From assembly GCF_021513235.1 (NCBI RefSeq), contig NZ_CP090976.1, forward strand, positions 2,790,001 through 2,854,000: a stretch of 64,000 bases of DNA, read 5' to 3'. The position numbers and the translations under genes were made by a program. This DNA is from Kaistella sp. 97-N-M2 (GTDB lineage Bacteria > Bacteroidota > Bacteroidia > Flavobacteriales > Weeksellaceae). The stretch's first letter is position 1, and every line of letters starts with the position of its first letter. The notes below the pieces were generated by a model. It worked only from the letters and a program-made list of their open reading frames with translations, searched no databases and was not told the origin of the DNA. This document shows positions 1-8,918 of this stretch, piece by piece.

Positions 1-650
1 AGGTAATCAAACTTGATATTTTAAATGAAGTCGATTGCCAGCACGCGTATTCCTTTGATATTGATATCCTCGTTAATAATGCGGGAATGGGCCACTCCGG
101 GCCAGTTGGCGAAATGCCGGTTGATTTAATTCGGGAGGTAATGGAAACCAATGTGTTTTCCCCGCTGGAGTTTTCGCAACCGATTATCAAAAAAATGGTG
201 AAGAGAGGAAAAGGCAAAATTATTTTTGTTTCGTCGATCGCGGGACTTACCACTTCACCGTACTTAGGGGCTTACAATGCATCGAAGCATGCACTGGAGT
301 CGATTGCACAAAACCTGCGGGATGAATTGCATGACTTCGGCGTAGAGGTAGCGACCATAAATCCCGGTCCGTTCGAAACCGGCTTTAACGACAGGATGTA
401 CGATACGTATGAGCAATGGTATGACTTGGCAGAAACTTTTACAAAAAAAGAAACCATTGAAAAAGCATCCAAAAAATTATTGGATAATCAACTGGATCCG
501 CAGATAATGATCGACGAAATGGTAAAGGTGATTCCGCAAAAAGTTCATCTTTTCAGAACCATCGTTCCGGAAGTAATGTCGAAAAACTGTCAGCAATATC
601 AGGAAGAACAATACACGCTGAAATGCAACGAAAAGAGCAGCAGTAAATAA
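1..650 (+). CDS. Short-chain dehydrogenase/reductase, 5' end missing
   Basis: The window opens inside this gene: the frame is open from base 3 to the stop at 648-650, so the N-terminal Rossmann motif (TGxxxGIG) lies outside. Visible are ILVNNAG (the NNAG motif of classical SDRs), VSSIAG with the catalytic serine, and YNASKHA, the YxxxK active site. The family uses NAD(P)H to reduce or oxidise carbonyl/alcohol groups; the substrate cannot be read from sequence. The internal ATG at 87 falls after NNAG and is not the real start. A strong hairpin follows the gene and separates it from the convergent cphA. Confidence 0.9.
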   Translation, partial: VIKLDILNEVDCQHAYSFDIDILVNNAGMGHSGPVGEMPVDLIREVMETNVFSPLEFSQPIIKKMVKRGKGKIIFVSSIAGLTTSPYLGAYNASKHALESIAQNLRDELHDFGVEVATINPGPFETGFNDRMYDTYEQWYDLAETFTKKETIEKASKKLLDNQLDPQIMIDEMVKVIPQKVHLFRTIVPEVMSKNCQQYQEEQYTLKCNEKSSSK

Positions 651-723
651 ACGTTAAAAATAAAAAACACTCTTGATTAGTTAGGATTTCGTTTTACCAA
701 GCGACTTTTTTGCTAAAACGCTT

Positions 724-768
724 AAAAAAAACTCTCATCGCAGTTAAATCAGCAATGAGAGTTTTTTT
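724..768. terminator. Bidirectional terminator between SDR gene and cphA
   Basis: ACTCTCAT at 731-738 pairs with ATGAGAGT at 755-762. An A-run (724-730) and a T-run (763-768) flank the stem, so it can terminate both converging transcripts. Confidence 0.75.
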
Positions 769-781
769 AATTGTGAAATAA

Positions 782-3412
782 TCAGGAAATTTTTCCTTCT
801 TCCAGAATTTCTTTATTTTGATACTCCTGCACCAAGTCGATGGCATTCGAAACCACGTCGCTCAGCGCGGTGATAAACGTGCCTTCTTCCGCCATACTCA
901 TAGCATGTTTTAAAGCTTCGATCTCTTTCGGAATAATCTCGTAGCTCACATCGGTGCCGGCTTCCTGCATTCCGGAAATTATAAGGCCGTTTATTTCGTC
1001 CTCGCCTCTTCCGCGAAGATGTTTTTCATTGCGGATAATAATATAATCGAACATGCGGGCGGCAATTTTACCGCACTCCTGTATGTCTTTGTCGCGGCGG
1101 TCGCCGACGCCGGAAATAATTCCGATTTTCTTTGTGGCATCCACATTTTTCAGATAATCTTCAATGGCTTCGTAACCCGCAGGATTATGGGCGAAATCGA
1201 TGAGAACATGGAATTTTTTAAATTTAAAAATATTTAATCTTCCCGGCGTTAAAGCCGCACTTGGGATAAATGTTCTTAAAGAGTTGGCGATATCTTCGAT
1301 CTCGAAACCATAGAGATAAGTGGCTAAACTCGCTGCCAACACATTCGAAATCATAAATCTGGCTTTCCCTTCCATGGTGATGGGAATGTTATGCGCTTTC
1401 GCAATGCGGATTTTCCAGTCGCCTTTTTTGATGGTTATAAAGCCTTCTTCGTAAACGCAGGTGATTTTTCCTTCTTTCGCGAATTTTTTGATGTGCGGAT
1501 TGTTTTCATCTAAACTAAAAATAGCGATTTTAGAATCTAAATCCGTCATTAACCTCATAGAATAGTCGTCATCCGCATTCAAAATGCTCCAGCCGTTTTT
1601 CTTTACCGAATCGAGCACAACTCTTTTTACTTTAGTTAAATCTTTTAAATTATGAATGTCGTTTAAGCCCAAATGATCTTCTTTGATGTTGGTTAAAACG
1701 CCGATGTCGCAATTATTAAATCCTAGTCCGGAGCGCAAAATTCCGCCGCGGGCCGTTTCCAGAACTGCAAATTCAACGGTCGGATCCTTCAAAACAAATT
1801 CCGCGGAAATTGGTCCGGTGGTGTCGCCTTTCGTTAACATTGTATTTTGAATGTAAATGCCGTCGGACGTCGTGAATCCTACTCTATAGCCGTTATTTTT
1901 AACGATGTGTGCAATAAGTCTTGTCGTTGTAGTTTTACCATTTGTACCCGTAACCGCAATAATTGGGATCCTGAATTCTTTCCCTTGCGGATACAACATA
2001 TCGACCACGGGAGCCGCAACGTTTCTGGGCAAACCTTCGCTGGGCGCCAGATGCATGCGGAATCCCGGTGCTGCATTAACTTCCAAAATGGCGCCGCCAC
2101 TTTCTTTCAACGGTTGAGTTAGATTTTCGGCCATGATATCCACACCGCAAACATCCAGGCCAATGATTCTGGAAATTCGTTCGCACATCGTAATGTTTTC
2201 GGGATGAATTAAATCGGTAACATCAATAGAAGTTCCACCTGTAGAAAGATTGGCGGTGGATTTCAGATAAACGATTTCTCCTTTCTGCGGTACCGTTTCT
2301 AAGGTTGCATTTAATTTCTCTAAAAGTTCGTTAGTATCTTTATCTACCAAAATCTCCGTAAGAACATTTTCATGTCCGTACCCTCTTCTGGGATCCATGT
2401 TTTCTTTATCGATGAGTTGCTGAATATTCATTTCGCCATCACCAACGATATGGGCGGGAACACGTCTTGCGGCGGCGATCATTTTGTGGTTAATCACCAA
2501 AACGCGAAAATCATAGCCCGTAATAAATCTTTCGACGATTACTTTCGGACCATAATTTTGGGCATGTTCCAACCCAATTTTTGCAGAAGCCCAGTCGTTA
2601 ACGTTGATGGAGGAACCTTTGCCGTGATTGCCGTCCAGCGGTTTCAAAACCAATGGATAACCAATTCGATTGATCACGTGCTGCAAACCTTCTTCATCGA
2701 TCACCAGATCACCCGTTGGAACAGGGATAGCGGCCTCGTCGAGCATTTTCTTTGTAAGCTCCTTATTACAGGCAATATCAACGGCGATAGAACTTGTTTT
2801 TCCGGTGATCGTAGCCTGAAAACGCTGCTGATTGATCCCGTAACCCAACTGTACCAAAGAATTTCTGCCCAAACGGATCCACGGGATATTTCGGGCAACG
2901 GCTTCCTGAACGATGCTTCCTGTGGAAGGTCCAAGTCTTTCGCGCTCGCGTGTTTCCCGTAAAGTTTGTATGCAGTGCTCGATGTTATATTCTCGCCCAT
3001 CAATCAAAGATTGCGCAATTTCTACTGATTGTTCGGCGGCGTAAATTCCAGAATTTTCTTCGAAGTAATTAAAAACCACATTGTAAACACCTGGTGTCTT
3101 GGTTTCGCGGGTGCGTCCGAAGCCCGCATCCATGCCGGCTAAGGTTTGAATTTCGAGGGCAATATGTTCGATCACATGTCCCATCCAGGTTCCCATTTCT
3201 ACCCGCTGAAAAAATCCACCTTCAACGCCTTCGGAACAGCGGTGCGTTATTAAAGAGGGAATTAAACGTTCCAGATTTTCCCGGAAACCTTCGATTTTAT
3301 TCGTTGGCAGGTTTTCCACCTCTTCTAAATCCAAACGCATCTGAATTAATTTTTTTCTGCGAATGCTCCAAATATTAGGACCTCTTAAAACCTGTATTTT
3401 TTCAATTTTCAT
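782..3412 (-). CDS. cphA: Cyanophycin synthetase
   Basis: 876 aa, the usual length of CphA1. It polymerises aspartate and arginine into cyanophycin (multi-L-arginyl-poly-L-aspartate), a cytoplasmic nitrogen store, using ATP. An N-terminal domain (about 1-160) is followed by an ATP-grasp domain (about 215-475; glycine loop GNHGKG at 261-266, LEVNAAPG near 443-450) and a Mur-ligase-like domain with the P-loop GTNGKTTTT starting at 489. Both ATP sites look intact, which argues against CphA2, where the Mur site is degenerate. It is divergent from cphB, so synthesis and breakdown genes share one intergenic region. A -7 box on this strand lies at 3458-3465. Confidence 0.95.
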   Translation of the reverse strand: MKIEKIQVLRGPNIWSIRRKKLIQMRLDLEEVENLPTNKIEGFRENLERLIPSLITHRCSEGVEGGFFQRVEMGTWMGHVIEHIALEIQTLAGMDAGFGRTRETKTPGVYNVVFNYFEENSGIYAAEQSVEIAQSLIDGREYNIEHCIQTLRETRERERLGPSTGSIVQEAVARNIPWIRLGRNSLVQLGYGINQQRFQATITGKTSSIAVDIACNKELTKKMLDEAAIPVPTGDLVIDEEGLQHVINRIGYPLVLKPLDGNHGKGSSINVNDWASAKIGLEHAQNYGPKVIVERFITGYDFRVLVINHKMIAAARRVPAHIVGDGEMNIQQLIDKENMDPRRGYGHENVLTEILVDKDTNELLEKLNATLETVPQKGEIVYLKSTANLSTGGTSIDVTDLIHPENITMCERISRIIGLDVCGVDIMAENLTQPLKESGGAILEVNAAPGFRMHLAPSEGLPRNVAAPVVDMLYPQGKEFRIPIIAVTGTNGKTTTTRLIAHIVKNNGYRVGFTTSDGIYIQNTMLTKGDTTGPISAEFVLKDPTVEFAVLETARGGILRSGLGFNNCDIGVLTNIKEDHLGLNDIHNLKDLTKVKRVVLDSVKKNGWSILNADDDYSMRLMTDLDSKIAIFSLDENNPHIKKFAKEGKITCVYEEGFITIKKGDWKIRIAKAHNIPITMEGKARFMISNVLAASLATYLYGFEIEDIANSLRTFIPSAALTPGRLNIFKFKKFHVLIDFAHNPAGYEAIEDYLKNVDATKKIGIISGVGDRRDKDIQECGKIAARMFDYIIIRNEKHLRGRGEDEINGLIISGMQEAGTDVSYEIIPKEIEALKHAMSMAEEGTFITALSDVVSNAIDLVQEYQNKEILEEGKIS

Positions 3413-3457
3413 ATAATCTTTGTCTAGTTACGGTGGCTGTTTTTCTGTAATCAAAAT

Positions 3458-3465
3458 CAAAGATA
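3458..3465 (-). promoter_or_regulatory. Predicted -7 box of cphA
   Basis: On the minus strand this reads TATCTTTG, matching the Bacteroidota consensus TAnnTTTG. The expected transcription start is near 3451, giving a leader of about 40 nt before the cphA ATG at 3412. Confidence 0.5.
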
Positions 3466-3594
3466 AAGGAAATGCTTAATAATTTGAAAAATATTTTTAA
3501 AAAGACAAGATTTGAAGCGGAAATCAAGCAGATTGGCAGTCATAAACAATTTGGATTTTCTAAAAAGAATGAGCCCCGAAATTAATATTTTCTC

Positions 3595-3602
3595 TAAATT
3601 TG
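3595..3602 (+). promoter_or_regulatory. Predicted -7 box of cphB, nearly at the start codon
   Basis: TAAATTTG matches TAnnTTTG and ends only 6 bases before the ATG at 3609. Transcription would begin at or within a few bases of that ATG, suggesting a leaderless or nearly leaderless mRNA. Confidence 0.5.
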
Positions 3603-3608
3603 CAGACA

Positions 3609-4496
3609 ATGAGACCAATAGGAAAATTAATGATTATCGGTGGTGCAGTAAACAAGGGCAGCTTTGCAGAAACCGAATACGACCAAAATGTAGAGAAAAA
3701 TCTCAATTTTTTTGAAAGAGGAATCCTCCGGAAAATCATCGACGAATCACGGTTAAAGGAAGATTCTGTTATAGAAATTATTACTACAGCCTCTCAAATT
3801 CCCCAGATTGTAGGACCCGAATACAAGAAGGCTTTTGAGTTTTTGGGGGCGAAACACGTAAGTATTCTCGATATCCAAAACAGAGATCAGGCCAACAGCG
3901 ATGCCATGGTTGCACGCGCAAACGCGGCAGATGTGGTGATGTTTACAGGTGGTGATCAGTTGCGACTGACATCCATACTGGGCGGAACAAGATTTCACGA
4001 TGCCATTCTATTAAAGTATCAGGAGCAGAATTTCATTTATGCCGGTACATCTGCAGGCGCGGCGGCAGCCTCCGAAAATATGATCTATCAGGGCTCCAGC
4101 CACGAAGCCTTATTAAAAGGTGAAATTAAAACGACACAAGGTTTGGGTTTTATCGAAAATGTGATCGTCGACACGCATTTCGTGCAGCGCGGCAGAATCG
4201 GCAGACTTTTTCAGGCGGTCGTCAACAATCCCCGGACATTAGGGATTGGTTTGGGAGAAGATACGGGACTTTATATTGATGGCGATATGATGACGGCAAT
4301 CGGATCCGGCCTGGTAATTCTGGTCGATGGTCGATTTATAAAAGACACAAACCTGACAAATATCGAACTTGGACAACCTATTTCTATTGATAATTTAATC
4401 GTACACGTTTTATCGCAAAATGATTTTTTCGATTTGAAAACGAAAGATTTAACCATTGTCAATTCTCAGTACAACCCCATTCCACAGAATATTTAA
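3609..4496 (+). CDS. cphB: Cyanophycinase
   Basis: 295 aa from the ATG at 3609. The frame could also open at a TTG at 3600, but that overlaps the -7 box. Cyanophycinases are S51-family serine peptidases that cleave cyanophycin to beta-Asp-Arg dipeptides. The nucleophile is Ser148 in GTSAGAA, after the MFTGGDQ loop (111-117) typical of the family. No signal peptide is seen, so it acts in the cytoplasm on the stored polymer. It is divergent from cphA and followed 46 bp later by the isoaspartyl peptidase gene that would finish degradation; the two are probably co-transcribed. Confidence 0.93.
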   Translation: MRPIGKLMIIGGAVNKGSFAETEYDQNVEKNLNFFERGILRKIIDESRLKEDSVIEIITTASQIPQIVGPEYKKAFEFLGAKHVSILDIQNRDQANSDAMVARANAADVVMFTGGDQLRLTSILGGTRFHDAILLKYQEQNFIYAGTSAGAAAASENMIYQGSSHEALLKGEIKTTQGLGFIENVIVDTHFVQRGRIGRLFQAVVNNPRTLGIGLGEDTGLYIDGDMMTAIGSGLVILVDGRFIKDTNLTNIELGQPISIDNLIVHVLSQNDFFDLKTKDLTIVNSQYNPIPQNI

Positions 4497-4542
4497 ATTG
4501 CGAACACTTTTTTTAAACGCAAAACTCATTCAAAAACATTAA

Positions 4543-5385
4543 ATGAAAATTATTATACACGGCGGCTTTTTCTCCGAAAGCGATCAAAGCCAGGAAGTGA
4601 AAACTGCAAAACAGAATTCCCTGAAAGATATTGCAGCGAAAGCTTTCAAATTTTTAAAAGATCACTCGGCGGAAGAAACCGTGGTTTATGCGGTTTCTTT
4701 GCTGGAAGACGATTCGCTGTATAACGCGGGTACAGGCTCACAGATCCAGAGCGACGGCAAAATAAGAATGAGCGCCTCCTTGATGAACGGGGAAAGTCAA
4801 AAATTTTCCGGCGTCATCAATATCGAAAACGTTAAAAATCCCATCGAAGTTGCGCAGGTTTTAATGAAAGAAGACGACCGGGTTTTGGGAGAACTTGGTG
4901 CTAAAAAATATGCCTCCGAGAACGGTTTTAAGGATTTCTCTACGGAAATTCCGCAACGTCGGAAAGAGTATGAAGAGAAGGTAAGAAACGGCGGAAAAGG
5001 AACCGTGGGTTGTGTTGCTTTGGATAAAAACGGAAAATTAGCCGCCGCCACCTCTACGGGTGGAAAAGGTTTTGAAATGGTGGGAAGAATTTCAGATTCC
5101 GCCACGGTTGCCGGAAACTTCGCGAATCAATTCTGCGCGGTAAGCTGCACGGGAGTTGGCGAAGATATTGTGAGCAACGCAACGGCGGCAAAAATCGCGG
5201 TTCGTGTGAGCGACGGAATGCAAATTAACGAAGCCTTCGAAAAAACCTTCAACGAATTAAAAGAGATCGGCGGTTTTGCAGGCGCCATCGCCATTGATAG
5301 AGACGGGAATATCTTCCACCAGGATTCTCATCCCACCATGGTTTTTGCCAGTTTCGACGGCGAGGAATTTGAAATTTTTCAGTAA
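4543..5385 (+). CDS. iaaA: Isoaspartyl peptidase / type III asparaginase (Ntn hydrolase)
   Basis: 280 aa. This is an N-terminal-nucleophile hydrolase that self-cleaves before a threonine to form alpha and beta chains. The predicted nucleophile is Thr154 in GGKGTVGCVA, and TSTGGKGF supplies the substrate-binding loop. The family hydrolyses beta-aspartyl dipeptides and some asparagine. Next to cphB it would split beta-Asp-Arg into Asp and Arg, completing cyanophycin mobilisation. No signal peptide is evident (the N-terminus begins MKIIIHGG, the conserved family start), which fits a cytoplasmic role. It is somewhat shorter than the E. coli enzyme (about 320 aa). Confidence 0.9.
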   Translation: MKIIIHGGFFSESDQSQEVKTAKQNSLKDIAAKAFKFLKDHSAEETVVYAVSLLEDDSLYNAGTGSQIQSDGKIRMSASLMNGESQKFSGVINIENVKNPIEVAQVLMKEDDRVLGELGAKKYASENGFKDFSTEIPQRRKEYEEKVRNGGKGTVGCVALDKNGKLAAATSTGGKGFEMVGRISDSATVAGNFANQFCAVSCTGVGEDIVSNATAAKIAVRVSDGMQINEAFEKTFNELKEIGGFAGAIAIDRDGNIFHQDSHPTMVFASFDGEEFEIFQ

Positions 5386-5504
5386 AAAAAGTTTAACACT
5401 GTAATTTCATTTGCCGTAATTTTGTAAATCAATTTAATTCCAGATTAATGGCCGGATTTAAATGGTGTAAATTCAGTTTCAATTAATATTAAAAAAGATA
5501 AATC

Positions 5505-5687
5505 ATGAAAAAATTAGTAGCCATCGCAATTTTAGGTACTTTATGTTTCGCAGCTTGCGCCCAAAAAGAAGAAAAACGCGAAGATTATAAAGACACGCAC
5601 AGCGTGGAACATAAACGAAACGCGGGCGTCGATTCGGCGGCTTTTCAGGACGAAGAACAAAAGACCGATTCGATTTCGGTGAAATAA
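5505..5687 (+). CDS. Small putative lipoprotein
   Basis: 60 aa. Lys-Lys at the N-terminus, a short hydrophobic stretch and Cys18 in CFAACAQ look like a lipoprotein signal, although the -3 residue (Phe) is not ideal. After the cysteine about 43 very hydrophilic residues rich in Glu, Asp and Lys remain, with no recognisable domain. Many flavobacterial genomes carry such tiny charged lipoproteins of unknown function. It stands alone, in front of a strong terminator shared with the convergent fabH. Confidence 0.7.
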   Translation: MKKLVAIAILGTLCFAACAQKEEKREDYKDTHSVEHKRNAGVDSAAFQDEEQKTDSISVK

Positions 5688-5696
5688 TTGAAAAAG

Positions 5697-5720
5697 AAAA
5701 TGCGTCGTCCGACGCATTTT
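5697..5720. terminator. Bidirectional terminator between small lipoprotein gene and fabH
   Basis: A perfect 11-bp stem, AAAATGCGTCG (5697-5707) with its complement at 5710-5720, has a 2-base loop and A/T runs on both sides. Confidence 0.8.
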
Positions 5721-5723
5721 TTG

Positions 5724-6746
5724 TTAGTACTCAAATAAGATGGAGCCCCAAGTAAATCCGCTGCCAAAAGCGGAAAGCAAGACCAAATCGCCTCTTTTAA
5801 TTTTTCCTTCTTCAATGGCTTCGCTTAAAGCCAGCGGAATTGAAGCGGCGGTTGTATTGCCATATTTCTGAATATTATTGTATACTTTTTCTTCCGGCAG
5901 ATTAAACTTTTTCTGCACAAACTGCGCAATTCTCAGATTCGCCTGATGCGGAATGAACATATCTAAATCCTCCACGGTTTTTCCGGCAGATTTTAAAGCC
6001 TCTTCCATCGTTTCGGGGAATCGTGTAACGGCGTGCTTAAAAACGAAATTACCGTTCATCACGGGATAAATTTCGGCATTCGTTACATTTTCCGGTTCCA
6101 AACGCATTCTGTCGCTCCACCCGTATTTCGAACCGGGAAATTTCGTACACAGTTCGTCGGCATATTTTCCTTCAGAATGCATATTGAAAGCTAAAATATC
6201 GCCGCCGTTTTCCGCGTCGGAAGCCGACAGAATAACCGCGCCGGCCCCATCGCCGAAAATCACGGAAACGCCGCGCCCTTCATCGGAAAAATCCAGTCCA
6301 AAGGAATGAACTTCTGCGCCCACAACCAAAATATTTTTATAGGTATTCGATTTAATAAAAGCATTGGCCACACTCATCGCATAAACAAAACCGGAACACT
6401 GGTTCCGCACATCCAACGCGCCAATCGTATCGCAGCCGAGTTTTTCCTGCAGTAGTACGCCACAACCCGGAAAATAGTAGTCGGGTGAGAGCGTGGCAAA
6501 AACAATAAAATCGATATCTTTTGCGGTTAATCCCGCCATTTTTAAAGCTTTTTCGGAGGCTTTAAACGCTAAAAAAGACGTCGTTTCTTCGGAATCGTTT
6601 CTGTTCTTTCGGTGATGGCGCTCTTTAATTCCGGTGCGTTCGGTGATCCATTCGTCGTTGGTGGACATCAATTTAGACAAATCATCATTAGTTACCACGT
6701 TTTCCGGAACATAATGACCGATTCCTTTAATTATACTTTTTATCAT
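5724..6746 (-). CDS. fabH: 3-oxoacyl-ACP synthase III
   Basis: 340 aa. KAS III condenses acetyl-CoA (or a branched acyl-CoA) with malonyl-ACP to start fatty acid synthesis in the cytoplasm. The Cys-His-Asn triad is visible: Cys117 in NQCSGF, His in IPHQANLRI and Asn in YGNTTAAS. The glycine-rich end (LLSAFGSGFTWG) is typical. Flavobacteria make iso-branched fatty acids, so branched primers are a reasonable inference. Other fab genes are not adjacent. A -7 box lies at 6767-6774, back-to-back with the corA promoter. Confidence 0.93.
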   Translation of the reverse strand: MIKSIIKGIGHYVPENVVTNDDLSKLMSTNDEWITERTGIKERHHRKNRNDSEETTSFLAFKASEKALKMAGLTAKDIDFIVFATLSPDYYFPGCGVLLQEKLGCDTIGALDVRNQCSGFVYAMSVANAFIKSNTYKNILVVGAEVHSFGLDFSDEGRGVSVIFGDGAGAVILSASDAENGGDILAFNMHSEGKYADELCTKFPGSKYGWSDRMRLEPENVTNAEIYPVMNGNFVFKHAVTRFPETMEEALKSAGKTVEDLDMFIPHQANLRIAQFVQKKFNLPEEKVYNNIQKYGNTTAASIPLALSEAIEEGKIKRGDLVLLSAFGSGFTWGSILFEY

Positions 6747-6766
6747 GAAGATTTTTTTTAACTACA

Positions 6767-6774
6767 CAAAGATA
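6767..6774 (-). promoter_or_regulatory. Predicted -7 box of fabH
   Basis: TATCTTTG on the minus strand, 20 bases upstream of the fabH ATG, matches TAnnTTTG. Confidence 0.5.
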
Positions 6775-6824
6775 ATTTATATTTGAAACATGGTCTAAAA
6801 GATAATTAAACCTAAAATTATATT

Positions 6825-6832
6825 TAAATTTG
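6825..6832 (+). promoter_or_regulatory. Predicted -7 box of corA, nearly at the start codon
   Basis: TAAATTTG ends 4 bases before the ATG at 6837. This is the same arrangement as cphB and suggests a leaderless transcript. Confidence 0.5.
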
Positions 6833-6836
6833 TGCA

Positions 6837-7739
6837 ATGCCAATAGAAATAATTTACCGAAACGACCATTGTGAGTGGATTGATGTTGAATCGCCGACGG
6901 AGGATGATCTAAACTTCCTGCATCAAAGATATGAGATCAACATGCTTCTCCTGGAAGATACAATCGATCCGAACCACCTGCCGAAGTTCGAGAACGATCA
7001 TATGGTGAAATTTTTTCTCATGCGCGAAAACACGGAACTGGAAAGGGCAAACCTAAATACCATTAGCGACATCTCGACAAAACTGGGTATTTTCTTGATG
7101 GATAAAGTTATCATCACCGTTCACCGCATGAAAAACAGAAGCATTTATGAATTTAAAAAAGACATTTTGCTTCCGGAAAATGCAGAGATCACCGCAGAAA
7201 CCATCGCGCTGCAGTTGGCGCTAAAAGTGATGAAATCCTTTGATGATGAGTCCCAGAGTCTTCTGCAAACAATGGATAATATCGAAAATGAAATCTTCTT
7301 AAAAAACACGAACAGCTCGAACCAAATTCGGCGTCTCTATCAGTTGAAAAGGAAATCCGGACTGAACGCGAGAATACTCAGCATCTCTTCGGATTGGATT
7401 GAAAAATTTAAACTCTTGAAACTGGAAGATGCTGCAATTACCGATTTGAAGGATAAACACAAAGACGTGATTACCGATTTTGAGCATTTAAACGCGCAGG
7501 TAACCAACCTCATCTCCATGTTTTTGGCAATGAGCGATCAAAAATCCAATCAGGTGATGAAGGTTTTGGCGATCTACTCCATGTACTTCTTTCCTATTAC
7601 TTTTATTGCCGGAATTTATGGAATGAATTTCGACATCATGCCCGAACTGCACGAACCTTCCGGTTATTTTTTCACTTTGGGTTTAATGGGCTTTATCGCG
7701 TTGCTGACGTTTTTGTTTGTGCGGAGAAAACGCTGGTAA
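6837..7739 (+). CDS. corA: CorA-type magnesium/divalent cation channel
   Basis: 300 aa. CorA proteins form inner-membrane pentamers that let Mg2+ (sometimes Co2+ or Ni2+) into the cell. The large N-terminal cytoplasmic part is rich in charged helices, and two TM segments lie at the very C-terminus (about 243-262 and 275-294). The selectivity motif YGMNF sits at the end of TM1, followed by the short acidic periplasmic loop MPELHEP. The positively charged tail RRKRW fits a cytoplasmic C-terminus. It is a single gene, divergent from fabH. Confidence 0.92.
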   Translation: MPIEIIYRNDHCEWIDVESPTEDDLNFLHQRYEINMLLLEDTIDPNHLPKFENDHMVKFFLMRENTELERANLNTISDISTKLGIFLMDKVIITVHRMKNRSIYEFKKDILLPENAEITAETIALQLALKVMKSFDDESQSLLQTMDNIENEIFLKNTNSSNQIRRLYQLKRKSGLNARILSISSDWIEKFKLLKLEDAAITDLKDKHKDVITDFEHLNAQVTNLISMFLAMSDQKSNQVMKVLAIYSMYFFPITFIAGIYGMNFDIMPELHEPSGYFFTLGLMGFIALLTFLFVRRKRW

Positions 7740-7917
7740 TCTTCTTAGTTTCATCGATGCATTGTCAGGTCCTTCTATTCCTGATATTCTCTCCTTTTTT
7801 ATATTTTAAAACGATACATTTAAAGCACTTTTTCCTGCAAAATAAACCCAACTTTTTTCGCTAACGGGGAAATCACCCTTTTTTAAATGGAAGGTGTTAT
7901 GTTCAAAATATAAATAT

Positions 7918-7925
7918 TAATTTTG
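7918..7925 (+). promoter_or_regulatory. Predicted -7 box of the caspase/patatin cassette
   Basis: TAATTTTG matches TAnnTTTG. Transcription would start near 7931, about 100 nt upstream of the caspase gene, so the transcript would include the tiny reading frame at 7951-8031. Confidence 0.45.
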
Positions 7926-7950
7926 ATGGACAAACAGATGAGAACTACCC

Positions 7951-8031
7951 ATGAAAACTACCGTGCTTTACCCAAAGAGATTTAAAAACCCGACCTGTTT
8001 CGACGACTATCAAAATGATCAAATAAAATAG
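7951..8031 (+). CDS. Possible 26-residue leader peptide / small protein
   Basis: A short frame starting MKTTVLYPKR and ending NDQIK stops one base before the ATG of the caspase gene at 8033, the spacing expected for translational coupling. It is basic at the N-terminus, has one Cys, no TM segment and no recognised domain. It lies downstream of the predicted -7 box, so it would be in the mRNA. It may be a real small component, a coupling leader, or chance. Confidence 0.3.
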   Translation: MKTTVLYPKRFKNPTCFDDYQNDQIK

Positions 8032-8032
8032 G

Positions 8033-8908
8033 ATGGAAAATTTCTTTGCCCTCATCATCGGTGTTGGCGGAGATTTAGCCGCTACTGCAGAAGATGCCTC
8101 TGCCATTAAAAACTTACTTTGCGATCCCCAGAAAGGAGGTTACGACCCGAAGAATGTAGAATTTTTAGTTAACGAATTTTCTACCAAAAAAAACGTCATT
8201 TCTTCTCTGGATAAAATTATCTCCAAAACCGAAAAATTGGCTAAAGCGACGGTTGTGGTTTATTATTCCGGCCACGGTTTGCAAATTCCCGATGATGACG
8301 ATCCTGAAAAAAAAGAATACTTCCTGAAAACCGCGGGTGCCGACAAAACAAAAAAGGAGGAAACCATGCTGAATGGCGATCTTTTTTCCGCCAAAATAAA
8401 AAAAATTAAAGCAGACAAACTCCTCATTCTCCTCGACTGTTGCCACGCAGACGGCATGAAACGCAGAAAGATTTCGGACTTGGAAGATATGGTAGTCGAA
8501 GAGCAGTCCTCCAACAGAGGATTATTGGAGAAACTGACGTCCGGCGAAGGCCGTGTTTTTATTTCCGCATGCGACGATAATGAAGAATCGGTAATCCTTC
8601 CCGGTTCCAAAAACAGTCTTTTCACGGAGGTTTGCCTGGAAGTCTTCGACGGAAAACTTTCTCCCTCTGATGAATTTGTAAGTGTTGTTGATCTGATGTA
8701 TTACATCATTAAAGAAGTTCCCAAAAGAGTTTTGCCTTTTCACCATACGCAGCGTCCAATTATTACCGAGGTGCAGCATCTTTCACCGGATTATTTTGTG
8801 TGCCGAAACGGAAATTACAAACCTGGGCGCGCAGATCTTGAAGATTTTGTGAGTGACGATTCTGCGGAACGACTGGATTTCATACGGGATTACGATAATA
8901 AAATTTAA
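8033..8908 (+). CDS. Caspase-like cysteine protease (C14 family)
   Basis: 291 aa. The protein starts directly with the caspase fold (FFALIIGVGGD) and shows the catalytic dyad: His81 in YYSGHG and Cys137 in LLDCCHADG, the bacterial metacaspase/CHAT-like pattern. Bacterial caspases cleave partner proteins, often as the trigger of defence or cell-death systems. No signal peptide or TM is present, so it should act in the cytoplasm. It is the first full-length gene of a tight + strand cassette (gaps of 10-38 bp or overlaps) with a subtilisin, a membrane-anchored lipoprotein, a patatin and two small membrane proteins. Its natural substrate is unknown; the neighbouring subtilisin or patatin are obvious candidates. 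Confidence 0.88.
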   Translation: MENFFALIIGVGGDLAATAEDASAIKNLLCDPQKGGYDPKNVEFLVNEFSTKKNVISSLDKIISKTEKLAKATVVVYYSGHGLQIPDDDDPEKKEYFLKTAGADKTKKEETMLNGDLFSAKIKKIKADKLLILLDCCHADGMKRRKISDLEDMVVEEQSSNRGLLEKLTSGEGRVFISACDDNEESVILPGSKNSLFTEVCLEVFDGKLSPSDEFVSVVDLMYYIIKEVPKRVLPFHHTQRPIITEVQHLSPDYFVCRNGNYKPGRADLEDFVSDDSAERLDFIRDYDNKI

Positions 8909-8918
8909 AACTTCAGCC

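Noticed and set aside
8853-8918. Longer N-terminus for the subtilisin
   Set aside because: It would overlap the caspase gene by 56 bp; the ATG at 8919 gives normal 10-bp spacing.
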